This document shows positions 17,224-24,478 of a stretch of DNA of 64,000 nt, in pieces (the first letter of the stretch is position 1; the number at the start of each line of letters is the position of its first letter). The DNA is from an uncultured Winogradskyella sp. (lineage in GTDB: Bacteria; Bacteroidota; Bacteroidia; Flavobacteriales; Flavobacteriaceae), in NCBI RefSeq assembly GCF_947498345.1, contig NZ_CANMJY010000003.1, positions 124,001-188,000 on the forward strand, in the 5' to 3' direction. The notes under the pieces are model-generated. The model saw only the letters and a program-made list of their open reading frames with translations. It made no database searches and was not told where the DNA came from. The translations under genes were made by a program, and so were the position numbers.

Positions 17224-19029
17224 ATGAAGATTAGAATTCTTATTGTTGCCCTGTTTTTAATTTCTACAATAACATATGCGCAAACCGACAAACGTTTAAA
17301 AGGTATTGAAAAACAGTTTAATTCCGTTTTAGAAAGCACTAAAGCAGCTGGTTTTGCAGTTGCTATTGTAGAAGGTGACAAAATTATCTACGCTAAAGGC
17401 TTTGGCTATGCAGATTATGAAAACAAAATACCTGCAAATGCCAATACACTCTTTGCTATTGGGTCTTCTACAAAAGCCTTTACTTCTGCGCTATTAGGTT
17501 TGCTTAGAGAAGAAGATAAATTAGATTTTGATGACAGTCCATTGAAATATGTACCCAATTTAGAGTTTTATAATGATGATATGAACAATACCATTATCAT
17601 TAAAGATTTAATGCGCCATAGTACTGGCTTACCCAGACATGATGGCGCGTGGTACTTCTTCCCTAGTCATGATAAAGACACTTTAGTGTCACGCATGCAA
17701 TACCACGAACCTTTTACAGGAGTGCGTCAAAAGTGGTATTACAATAATTTCGGATTCCTTTTGCAAGGTGTTATTACAGAAAAGCTAACTGGTGAAAGCT
17801 GGGAAAAAAACATAGAAGACAAGTTCTTTAAACCTTTGGGCATGAACCGCTCTAAAACAAGGATCGATGGCATGAAAAACGGCACCAATACTGCTTTTGG
17901 TTACACTTTAGACGAAGACAGAGCTATCGAAAAAATGGGCTATTACGATATTGCAGGTATGTCACCAGCAGGTAGTATTAACAGTAGTGTTAATGACATG
18001 AGCAAATGGCTGATGACCTGGATCAACAAAGGAAAATATGGTGAAGAACAAATTATTCCAGAAAACTACGTAAAAGAAGCGATGAGCTCTCAAATGGTAG
18101 CAGCAGCAGGCTACCCAAATGAAGAATTACCAGATATGCAATATGCTAACTATGGCTATGGATGGTTTTTGCACTCATATAAAGGGCATTATATGGTAGA
18201 ACACGGAGGTAATATTGATGGATTTTCGGCAAGTGTCGCCTTATATCCTACAGATAGTTTAGGTATTGTGGTCTTAGCCAACCAAAATGGCTCTGCTGTA
18301 CCACGATTAATACGAAACATTGCTGCAGACCATATGTTAAAAGTAAAAAAAACAGCATGGGCACAACAACATAAAGAGGATACGGAGAAAGCACTTAAAG
18401 CACAAGAAGATGCTAAAGACGATAGAGAATCTTCTAATGTAAAAGGCACAAAACCATCGCATGCCAAACTCGACTATACTGGTACTTATGAGCACAAAGG
18501 CTATGGCAAGGTGGATATCATTGTAGAGAACGACACCCTTTTTACGCAGCTTAATAATAAGAGGCAATATTTACACCATTACCACTATGACACCTTTGAA
18601 CTTATAGATGTTATTGAAGGTAAAGTAGATACAGCCGCTATTGGCAGATCGTTAAAAATTACCTTTAGTACTAACGAAGCTGGTGATATCGATTATGGTC
18701 GTGTAGGTATAGAGCCTATGGTAGACCCAATTGCTTTTAAACGTACACCAAATATCATCGATGTCGCTATAGAAGCTTTAGAGCGTTATGTTGGTAAATA
18801 CGATTTAATGGGTACAGAAATAAAGGTATACATTAAAGACGAAAATGTACTCTATGCCTTTGTACCTAACCAACCTGAATATGAGCTCGTGCCAACTGCA
18901 GAGCATAAGTTTAACCTTAAAGTACTCGATGGTTTTAAAGTGGAGTTTATTGACACCGATGGTGAGATCAATGAGGTAAAGTTTATACAACCTAATGGCA
19001 CTTTTGTAGCGAAGCGGAAAGCGGAGTAA
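17224..19029 (+). CDS. Serine hydrolase of the class C beta-lactamase family
   Basis: This 601-residue exported enzyme has a signal peptide ending near ITYAQ. The catalytic SxxK motif is SSTK with Ser81 and Lys84. The second motif is YNN at Tyr173, and the third is the HGG element in VEHGGNIDGF near residue 327. A charged linker (about 375-400) leads to C-terminal DUF3471-like beta domains. The family covers esterases, D-aminopeptidases and penicillin-binding-like proteins, so antibiotic resistance should not be assumed. The stop codon lies about 105 bp before the first cassette edge. Confidence 0.93.
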   Translation: MKIRILIVALFLISTITYAQTDKRLKGIEKQFNSVLESTKAAGFAVAIVEGDKIIYAKGFGYADYENKIPANANTLFAIGSSTKAFTSALLGLLREEDKLDFDDSPLKYVPNLEFYNDDMNNTIIIKDLMRHSTGLPRHDGAWYFFPSHDKDTLVSRMQYHEPFTGVRQKWYYNNFGFLLQGVITEKLTGESWEKNIEDKFFKPLGMNRSKTRIDGMKNGTNTAFGYTLDEDRAIEKMGYYDIAGMSPAGSINSSVNDMSKWLMTWINKGKYGEEQIIPENYVKEAMSSQMVAAAGYPNEELPDMQYANYGYGWFLHSYKGHYMVEHGGNIDGFSASVALYPTDSLGIVVLANQNGSAVPRLIRNIAADHMLKVKKTAWAQQHKEDTEKALKAQEDAKDDRESSNVKGTKPSHAKLDYTGTYEHKGYGKVDIIVENDTLFTQLNNKRQYLHHYHYDTFELIDVIEGKVDTAAIGRSLKITFSTNEAGDIDYGRVGIEPMVDPIAFKRTPNIIDVAIEALERYVGKYDLMGTEIKVYIKDENVLYAFVPNQPEYELVPTAEHKFNLKVLDGFKVEFIDTDGEINEVKFIQPNGTFVAKRKAE

Positions 19030-19103
19030 TACTTTAAAAAATACGTAAGGTTACGTATAAAAAACAATGTGCTTTACTGCTAAATTTGAGATATATAATA
19101 TAG

Positions 19104-19140
19104 TGGAGCTAAAAACATTGTTTTTAGCCCTCCGTTAGGC
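19104..19140 (+). repeat. Left boundary hairpin of cassette locus 1
   Basis: A perfect 9-bp hairpin (GCTAAAAAC, loop ATT, GTTTTTAGC, 19108-19128) is followed by CCTCC and the core site G^TTAGGC at 19134-19140, which fits the integron R' consensus GTTRRRY. Unlike the downstream repeats, no convincing R'' partner was found on its left side. It may be a degenerate attC or another recombination target. Confidence 0.5.
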
Positions 19141-19148
19141 ACAATTTG

Positions 19149-19640
19149 ATGGAAAGCCAAAAAGAAACAAATAGACTATTACAAAAAATGGTTGAGCTTC
19201 TTGCTAAAAACGAGGCTCGAATTGAAACTAATGAACTGACTTCAACTGCAGATGGATTAATTAAAAAAGCAGAGAAAGAAGGTGACGAAGCTGCTAAAAA
19301 AATACAATCAAGTTTTGATAGAATTCACGACAAGTTATTTACCATTAATAGTATTCTAATTGCATCTTATGTTGGTCTAAGTAAGTTCCCAACTGAAAAA
19401 CCCATCTTTAGTTTATGGATGGCTCTTCTGCCAATATTGAATATTTTCTATTTGGTATTATTAGAAAAATATCAAATGGAAATATATAGACACGCTTCCC
19501 AAAGAATGAATTGGAATTTATCAACTGATGTAGATAAATATGGAAAGAAAATCAATAGACAAAATTTAAGGTCTTTGCTTGCTATAATAACAACCTTGGC
19601 TTTATCAATATTTCTTGCAGTAAAAATAATCACCTATTAA
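19149..19640 (+). CDS. Three-helix membrane protein, unknown function (cassette 1)
   Basis: This product of about 163 residues has a charged N-terminal helix (MESQKETNRLLQKMVELL) and hydrophobic segments near residues 60-76, 85-107 and 138-160, separated by a basic loop. The frame could start at TTG 19146, but the adjacent ATG is preferred. The general form (N-terminal coiled region plus a few membrane helices) recalls membrane effectors of signalling or conflict systems, but no named family is recognised. The next gene starts directly after its stop, so the two are co-translated and probably functionally linked. Confidence 0.72.
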   Translation: MESQKETNRLLQKMVELLAKNEARIETNELTSTADGLIKKAEKEGDEAAKKIQSSFDRIHDKLFTINSILIASYVGLSKFPTEKPIFSLWMALLPILNIFYLVLLEKYQMEIYRHASQRMNWNLSTDVDKYGKKINRQNLRSLLAIITTLALSIFLAVKIITY

Positions 19641-19979
19641 ATGAAAAAGCTCTTTTTAGATGATGTTAGAACCATCGATATGATTTATGACAAGTCAATG
19701 GAATCTGAATTTGATATTGTTCGCACATATAAGGAATTTGTTACTTATATTAAGGAAAATGGACTGCCGAACTATATAAGTTTTGATAATGACCTTGGAC
19801 TTGGAGAGGATGGAAAAGTCGCACCTGATGGATTGGCTGCTGCGAAATGGTTAGTGTATGAATCGGAACTTGATTTGCGGAATTTAGAATTCAAAGTACA
19901 CTCTGCGAATCCAGTTGCAGCGGAACAGATAAAAGGACTTTTAAATAATTATATAAAACATTTAAAAACAACCGAATAA
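19641..19979 (+). CDS. cREC (cyclic-phosphate processing receiver) domain protein (cassette 1)
   Basis: This 112-residue protein is a stand-alone receiver-like domain of the type named cyclic-phosphate processing receiver domain. Motifs are KKLFLDDVRT, PNYISFDNDLGLGEDG, DGLAAAKWLV and FKVHSANPVAAEQI. It has no output domain and differs from response regulators in the conserved HSANP segment. Its biochemical activity is not established; the family name comes from predictions about conflict systems. It follows the membrane protein gene with no spacer, and its stop is 8 bp from the attC-like repeat. Confidence 0.82.
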   Translation: MKKLFLDDVRTIDMIYDKSMESEFDIVRTYKEFVTYIKENGLPNYISFDNDLGLGEDGKVAPDGLAAAKWLVYESELDLRNLEFKVHSANPVAAEQIKGLLNNYIKHLKTTE

Positions 19980-19987
19980 AAAACTGT

Positions 19988-20116
19988 GCCTAACAACGTG
20001 TATAGCTCATTGCGGCTGAATTCCTAATCGGAATTCATTGCAATTTGCTATCTTTCGATTACGGCGGAAAATCAGATATGATTTTCCGCAACGAGCCATA
20101 CACAAATCCGTTAGCC
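19988..20116 (+). repeat. attC-like site 1
   Basis: Order of elements: R'' GCCTAAC (19988-19994); spacer AAC; outer stem arm GTGTATAGCTCATTGCGG; inner hairpin GAATTCC/GGAATTC (20018-20036); inner hairpin GCGGAAAATC/GATTTTCCGC (20064-20089); outer arm CCGCAACGAGCCATACAC; spacer AAATCC; R' G^TTAGCC (20110-20116). Length is 129 bp, within the known range of attC sites. The outer stem pairs along 18 bp with two mispairs. Confidence 0.8.
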
Positions 20117-21214
20117 ACAAGTATAAACAACATCAAAATTTGAAAAATACATTTCATCTGATTTTAATTTTGTCCCTTTTTATTAGTTGCAAAAATGAAC
20201 TAATTATTCAACCAAAATACTGGGATTTTGAAACTGATTTAGAAGCAAAGAACTTATTTGGTAATGTTAAAGAATATAGCCAGTTCAGAGCTAATATTCA
20301 AGGTTCCGATAAAAGACAAACCGAAAAACCAATAATCAGACTAAAAGAAAGTTTCAACAAAAGTGGATTTGTAAAAAGAATGGAATATTTTGATACGTTT
20401 GGAAAAACACTACAAATAACAGAAAATTTCTATGACTCAAATAATTATTTGCAAAAGAGAATAACAAAAGGGGGAACTTTCCTAAAAATATGGTTGAGTT
20501 AATCAAACTTGATACTATTAAAAAAACAGAGTTTAGAAATATTACAATTAATGATACATTAAACATTGAATTTCATTCAACTTTTGCTAAACTTGATAGA
20601 ATTGAAGAACGAATGAAAATTGAGAATGGAGATACGACTCTTATCAAATATAATTACAAGTTTGATTCAAACGAAAACATTATTCTATTAGAAGAAATAG
20701 AAAACGGAACTAAAACTGTAACAGAAAACAAATATGACCAAAATGGAAATATTGTGGAATCAATAAACGGGTTGAACAATTTCAAAATGAAGACTGTTAC
20801 AATTTATAAAGCTGGACAAATATCCAAAATTGAGTACTATAGCATTTTTGATGATTCAGAACAGCTTCTCGAAAGCGTAACAGAATTTGACAAGTATTAT
20901 AATCCGATTAACGAAAAAACTTATCAAGAGAATAAATTGAACAGAGAAACAAAGAATGAATATGAATTTGACGATAATGGAAATTGGATTAAGAAGACTG
21001 TTTCTTTAAAAGAACATTTTTACAATTCGAAGAAATTTGTTCCGATTTACATTGAGAGCAGAAAAATTGAATATTGGGAATAAATACCAGTGGCTAACAA
21101 CGTGTATAGTTCATTGCGGCTGAATTCCTAATCGGAATTCATTGCAATTTGCTATCTTTCGGTTACGGCGGAAAATCATAGCTGATTTTCCGCAACGAGC
21201 CATACACAAACACG
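20111..21214 (+). mobile_element. Integron-type gene cassette 2 (broken lipoprotein gene)
   Basis: The 5' edge GTTAGCCAC (20110-20118) is the exact reverse complement of GTGGCTAAC (21090-21098), where the cassette's own 3' repeat begins. A single plus-strand gene fills the unit. Its stop lies 8 bp before R''. The start of the gene is about 29 bp from the 5' edge. Confidence 0.8.
20140..21083 (+). pseudogene. Frameshifted lipoprotein with YD-like repeats (cassette 2)
   Basis: A TTG start at 20140 gives a lipoprotein signal (KNTFHLILILSLFISC). The frame ends at 20502, while the continuation is open in another frame to 21083. Adding one base in the AAAAGGGGG run at 20466-20474 joins them smoothly (RITKGGNFPKNMVELIKLD), giving about 315 residues. 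The C-terminal half has repeated Tyr/Asp segments such as NKYDQNGNIVES and YEFDDNGNWIKKT, similar to RHS-like repeats of Bacteroidota lipoproteins. The break may be a true mutation, a homopolymer sequencing error or slippage. Function is unknown. Confidence 0.7.
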
Positions 21215-21220
21215 TTGGCA
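21092..21220 (+). repeat. attC-like site 2
   Basis: Nearly identical to site 1: R'' GGCTAAC (21092-21098), outer arms GTGTATAGTTCATTGCGG and CCGCAACGAGCCATACAC, the same inner EcoRI-like hairpin, and an inner hairpin GCGGAAAATCA/TGATTTTCCGC with a 4-base loop. R' is G^TTGGCA (21214-21220). Where site 1 has AGATAT in the loop of the second hairpin, this copy has one more base pair. Confidence 0.8.
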
Positions 21221-22826
21221 ACAATTAGAGAGCATCAACAAATTTAAAAATGGAAACTAATAAAATACTTGCAATAGCAATAAACGATTATGACGATGCT
21301 GAATTAAATCAAATTCAAAACTGTAAAAAGGATTTAGAAAATATTATTAAAGTTCTTACAACAAAATACACATTCGACGATGTTGAATTTATTTTTGAAA
21401 AATCAAAGACCACAAGAAAGGCACTTTTCAATTCTTTAAATGAATACTTTATTAATTGCCTACCTGAAGACAATGTACTTTTACTTTTTGCAGGACACGG
21501 TCACTACAACGAACAATTAAATACTGCCTATTGGCAACCATCAAATGCAGACCCAAAAGATTCTTCAACCTGGATTAGTATTATTGAAATATTAACCTTC
21601 ATAAAAGCATCCAAAGCTTTTCATATAGGGTTAATTTCAGACTCATGCTTTTCAGGAGCAATATTCGAGCCTATGCGAGGTGGTGGAATTCAAGCATTTA
21701 AAAAACATAAATCTCGATTGGGCTTAACATCTGGCGGAATTGAGAAAGTTAGTGATGGTCAAGAGGGAGAAAACAGTCCTTTTGCAAAATCTCTAATAAA
21801 CGTTCTTGATAAAAACCAATTAAAAGAACTTCCTTTTTCTGTTTTAGCTACAGATGTAATTTTAGAATTTAGTGAAAAGAAAAAGCAAACACCAAGGTTT
21901 GGACCATTAAGCGAGGTAGGTCATGATGGTGGAGCATTTATATTTAAATTAAAATCCGCAGAAAAAGAAAGTATTATAATTGATAATAAAAATGAGTTTC
22001 TAAAAAAGCGGATGGCACATTTATTTATAGAAATTTCAGAAATTGATTTAGAAACTATTGATAAAATAAAACCAATTAGTGATTTAAAAAATCAAGTAGT
22101 TAGGAAGCAAAAATATGAGGAAGCTGCAAAGCTTCGAGACGATGAAAAACAGCTTGAAAAAGAAATTTTTGATAGAATTCCTAAACATATCGATACTGTT
22201 ATTGCGACCATGAAATTTAGTGATGAACAAATAGAGAAGTCAAAACAACTTGATATTGATATTGCAAAATATAAAGTGGATTTAGAAAAAACTACCTCAA
22301 AAAAGGAGAAAAGAAAAGCAATAATAGAAGACGATATAATAAATGTAGAAGATGACGAAAAGAAGGAAACCTCAATTCATTTTGCCATGTTCGATGAGAT
22401 TTTTGGTTTTTTTCTGCCTTCTAATCCAGCGGAAGATTTATTTGAAGATGAAAAGGATAACTTCATAAAATTTTATAAGGAGAACGTGCTTAAAATTTAT
22501 GAACACATATTTAAAATTACAGGTATCTCGAAGAGTGAATTTCTAAATACTAAAATTAAAGATTTCAAAGAGATTTTAACTAAAATTTATAGATATGAAA
22601 TTAATCTTTTGATTAAAGGCTATCGTGATGAAATTGATGAAATCATGATTTTAAAACAAATTGAAGTTGATATTTTAAATTGGATTAAAAAATAATAACT
22701 GTTGCCAACAACGTGTATAGCTCATTGCGTCTGAATTCCTTAATCCGAATTCATTGCAATTTGCTATCTTCGTTTTAGGGCGGAAAATCATAACTGATTT
22801 CCCGCAACAAGCCATACACAAAACAG
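21215..22826 (+). mobile_element. Integron-type gene cassette 3 (caspase-like protein)
   Basis: The 5' edge GTTGGCAACA (21214-21223) is the exact reverse complement of TGTTGCCAAC (22700-22709) at the 3' repeat. One large plus-strand gene occupies it; at 1.6 kb this is a large cassette. The stop codon ends 7 bp before R''. This is the last cassette of the array, as no further repeat was found beyond 22832. Confidence 0.8.
21250..22695 (+). CDS. Caspase-like (C14 family) protease with UVR motif (cassette 3)
   Basis: This 481-residue protein has an N-terminal caspase/metacaspase domain (about 1-235). The catalytic pair is His83 in LLFAGHGHYNE and Cys133 in GLISDSCFSGAIF, after an N-terminal strand KILAIAINDYDDAELN. 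Residues about 277-306 (DLKNQVVRKQKYEEAAKLRD) match the UVR motif seen in UvrB/UvrC and McsA, a protein-interaction helix pair. The remaining 175 residues are charged, helical and unrecognised. Bacterial caspase-like proteases often act in antiphage or programmed-death systems; here activation partner and substrate are unknown. It is the sole gene of its cassette. Confidence 0.85.
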   Translation: METNKILAIAINDYDDAELNQIQNCKKDLENIIKVLTTKYTFDDVEFIFEKSKTTRKALFNSLNEYFINCLPEDNVLLLFAGHGHYNEQLNTAYWQPSNADPKDSSTWISIIEILTFIKASKAFHIGLISDSCFSGAIFEPMRGGGIQAFKKHKSRLGLTSGGIEKVSDGQEGENSPFAKSLINVLDKNQLKELPFSVLATDVILEFSEKKKQTPRFGPLSEVGHDGGAFIFKLKSAEKESIIIDNKNEFLKKRMAHLFIEISEIDLETIDKIKPISDLKNQVVRKQKYEEAAKLRDDEKQLEKEIFDRIPKHIDTVIATMKFSDEQIEKSKQLDIDIAKYKVDLEKTTSKKEKRKAIIEDDIINVEDDEKKETSIHFAMFDEIFGFFLPSNPAEDLFEDEKDNFIKFYKENVLKIYEHIFKITGISKSEFLNTKIKDFKEILTKIYRYEINLLIKGYRDEIDEIMILKQIEVDILNWIKK

Positions 22827-22832
22827 TTAGTA
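22703..22832 (+). repeat. attC-like site 3
   Basis: R'' is TGCCAAC (22703-22709), with outer arms GTGTATAGCTCATTGCG and CGCAACAAGCCATACAC. The inner hairpins GAATTCC..CGAATTC and GCGGAAAATCA..TGATTTCCCGC are slightly less perfect than in sites 1 and 2. R' is G^TTAGTA (22826-22832). The sequence beyond R' is chromosomal flank leading to the ArsR promoter. Confidence 0.75.
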
Positions 22833-22935
22833 CATGATTACCTGTAGTGCCCAGAATCAAACTTCACAAATACCTCCCTTCCACTAACTACATTTCACCA
22901 CTCACCTAAAAATTCTTAATTATTCTTAGATAATA

Positions 22936-22982
22936 TTTGCGTAACCGAATAGTTACACATATATTTGTAACCGATTAGTTAC
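22936..22982 (+). promoter_or_regulatory. Bacteroidetes promoter with two ArsR-type operator palindromes
   Basis: A -33 element TTTG (22936-22939) and a -7 element TATATTTG (22960-22967) are 20 bp apart, the Bacteroidetes sigma pattern. Two 16-bp palindromes, GTAACCGAATAGTTAC (22941-22956) and GTAACCGATTAGTTAC (22967-22982), lie between the elements and over the start region, 26 bp apart. They end 6 bp before the regulator's ATG, so autorepression is likely. Confidence 0.8.
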
Positions 22983-22988
22983 ATAATT

Positions 22989-23315
22989 ATGAGAAGAGAC
23001 GTTTTTCAAGCTATTGCAGATCCAATTAGAAGAGATATTATCGAATTACTTGCTAATGAAGCTTTAACTGTAAATGAGGTTGCCAAAAAATTTGAGATCA
23101 GTAGGCCTGCAATCTCTAAGCACCTTAAAATACTAAACGAATGTGGCATCATAGATTTTAACCCAATTGGTAGAGAACGCCTATGCCTAATACAACCACA
23201 ACAGTTAATTCCTGCTTTTTTATGGATAAAGCAATACAATAAATTATGGGAAGACAGAATAGATGCATTTGAAAACTACATTAATCAAATACAAACAAAA
23301 AACGATAAAAAATGA
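22989..23315 (+). CDS. ArsR family transcriptional repressor
   Basis: This 108-residue winged-helix protein opens RRDVFQAIADPIRRDIIELL and has a recognition region VAKKFEISRPAISKHLKILN. These fit the ArsR subgroup that pairs with SRPBCC/AHSA1 genes rather than the metal sensors, as no metal-binding CxC motif is visible. Two palindromic operators lie directly upstream. Its stop overlaps the start of the SRPBCC gene by 4 bp (ATGA), so the pair forms one autoregulated operon. Confidence 0.93.
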   Translation: MRRDVFQAIADPIRRDIIELLANEALTVNEVAKKFEISRPAISKHLKILNECGIIDFNPIGRERLCLIQPQQLIPAFLWIKQYNKLWEDRIDAFENYINQIQTKNDKK

Positions 23316-23767
23316 GCGATTTAGCAAACAGAACTTTAACCATTGAAAAAATACTTAATGCACCTGTAGATTTAGTTTGGGATACCTGGACAAAGTCCGA
23401 GCACATTGTAAAATGGTGGGCGCCAAACGGAATGGATATTAAAGTTATACAGCACGATTTTAAAGTTGGCGGGAAATGGAAATATTCTATGCTAATGCCA
23501 GACGGAAATGAATTTATATCCGAAGGGACATATAAAGAGATTGAAGTGTTTAAGAAAATAATTACCTCAGCGGATTTTAAACCAATGACACATAACGTAG
23601 AACTACAAATACATTTAGAGGCTGATGGAGAGAATACAAAATTTACGTTTAATGTAATTCACGATACACCAGAATATTGCAAGCAACAAGAAGAAATGGG
23701 ATTCTATAATGGTTGGGGCTCTGCATTTAACAGATTAGAAAAATTATTAACTGAGAACCTTAAATAA
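23312..23767 (+). CDS. SRPBCC (AHSA1-like) domain protein
   Basis: This 151-residue START-like protein has the AHSA1 signatures IEKILNAPVDLVWDTWTKSE, HIVKWWAPNG and GWGSAFNRLEKLL near the end. The fold binds hydrophobic ligands. This subgroup is nearly always co-transcribed with an ArsR regulator, as here, though the ligand is unknown. Expression should follow the two operators upstream of the ArsR gene. Confidence 0.9.
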   Translation: MSDLANRTLTIEKILNAPVDLVWDTWTKSEHIVKWWAPNGMDIKVIQHDFKVGGKWKYSMLMPDGNEFISEGTYKEIEVFKKIITSADFKPMTHNVELQIHLEADGENTKFTFNVIHDTPEYCKQQEEMGFYNGWGSAFNRLEKLLTENLK

Positions 23768-23796
23768 AAAAAGACCATCCTAAAAGATGGTCTTTT
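23766..23796 (+). terminator. Bidirectional terminator between the SRPBCC gene and ndk
   Basis: The stem AAAGACCATC / GATGGTCTTT has a 6-base loop, with an A-run before it and a T-run after it. It serves both convergent genes. Confidence 0.85.
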
Positions 23797-23820
23797 CAAT
23801 TTTATATAAAATGCTTTTCT

Positions 23821-24240
23821 TTAAAACATCTCTCTTCCAGAGAAGTGAAACGCGCCTTCAATAGCAGCATTATCATCACTATCACTACCGTGTACTGCAT
23901 TTTCACCAATAGAAGCTGCATATAATTTACGGATTGTTCCTTCAGCAGCATCTGCAGGATTAGTTGCACCTATCAAAGTTCTAAAATCTTCAACAGCATT
24001 ATCTTTCTCTAAAATCGCTGCAACAATTGGTCCGCGTGTCATATATTCTACTAATTCCGGGAAGAATGGACGCTCTTTATGGATGGCGTAAAACTCCTGA
24101 GCATCAGCAGTAGTCATTTGCGTTAACTTCATTGCTACGATTCTAAACCCTGAAGCTGTAATTTTTTCTAATATTGCGCCAATGTGTCCTTTTTCAACAG
24201 CATCTGGCTTTAACATTGTAAATGTTCTGTTAGTTGCCAT
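23821..24240 (-). CDS. ndk: Nucleoside diphosphate kinase
   Basis: Ndk transfers the gamma phosphate from ATP to nucleoside diphosphates through a phosphohistidine. This 139-residue protein opens [18 protein letters not shown] and has [34 protein letters not shown], and the catalytic His near residue 117 in NAVHGSDS. The length is normal. It is transcribed alone, divergent from the DHH phosphoesterase gene. Confidence 0.97.
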   Translation of the reverse strand: MATNRTFTMLKPDAVEKGHIGAILEKITASGFRIVAMKLTQMTTADAQEFYAIHKERPFFPELVEYMTRGPIVAAILEKDNAVEDFRTLIGATNPADAAEGTIRKLYAASIGENAVHGSDSDDNAAIEGAFHFSGREMF

Positions 24241-24478
24241 GTATAGTTTTTTAAAATGTGGTGCAAAAGTAAGCTATTTCTTTAATTTATCAAGCTTAGC
24301 TTTTATTAAATTAATGTTAGGATATTATCGTCAGTTAGAGTGAAAATGCTTTTTCTCTAATTTTATTTTGAAAGTGGATCAACAGCAAGTACAGAATAAC
24401 AATCGCAATACAAAACATTCTCTTAATTTCATATTAAAACGTTTTACCAAACCTCTAAAAATTGTAAATTCGCTCCTT

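Larger units (their letters stand above)
19135..20110 (+). mobile_element. Integron-type gene cassette 1 (membrane protein + cREC receiver)
   Basis: The 5' edge GTTAGGCACA (19134-19143) is the exact reverse complement of TGTGCCTAAC (19985-19994) at the start of the cassette's own 3' repeat. This is the pairing expected between R' and R'' of one cassette once circular. Two plus-strand genes fill the unit: the first begins 14 bp from the 5' edge and the last ends 8 bp before R''. No integrase is present in the window. Confidence 0.8.

Noticed and set aside
17224..19029. Antibiotic-resistance beta-lactamase
   Set aside because: The class C-like motifs are shared by many esterases and peptidases, and the long C-terminal DUF3471-type part is not found in true AmpC enzymes.
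20466..20474. Programmed -1 frameshift in the cassette 2 gene
   Set aside because: The run AAAAGGGGG does not form a standard slippery heptamer in the zero frame, and no stimulating hairpin was seen. A simple base loss or read error is the simpler explanation.
19134..22832. Repeats at 19988, 21092, 22703 and 43284 as transposon ends or REP elements
   Set aside because: No transposase and no target-site duplication is visible. The edge pairing follows each cassette rather than each repeat, which fits attC sites and not terminal inverted repeats or REP elements.
24368..24478. N-terminal extension of the DHH phosphoesterase from a TTG at 24368
   Set aside because: The extra residues are low-complexity and the family core starts at the ATG at 24479.
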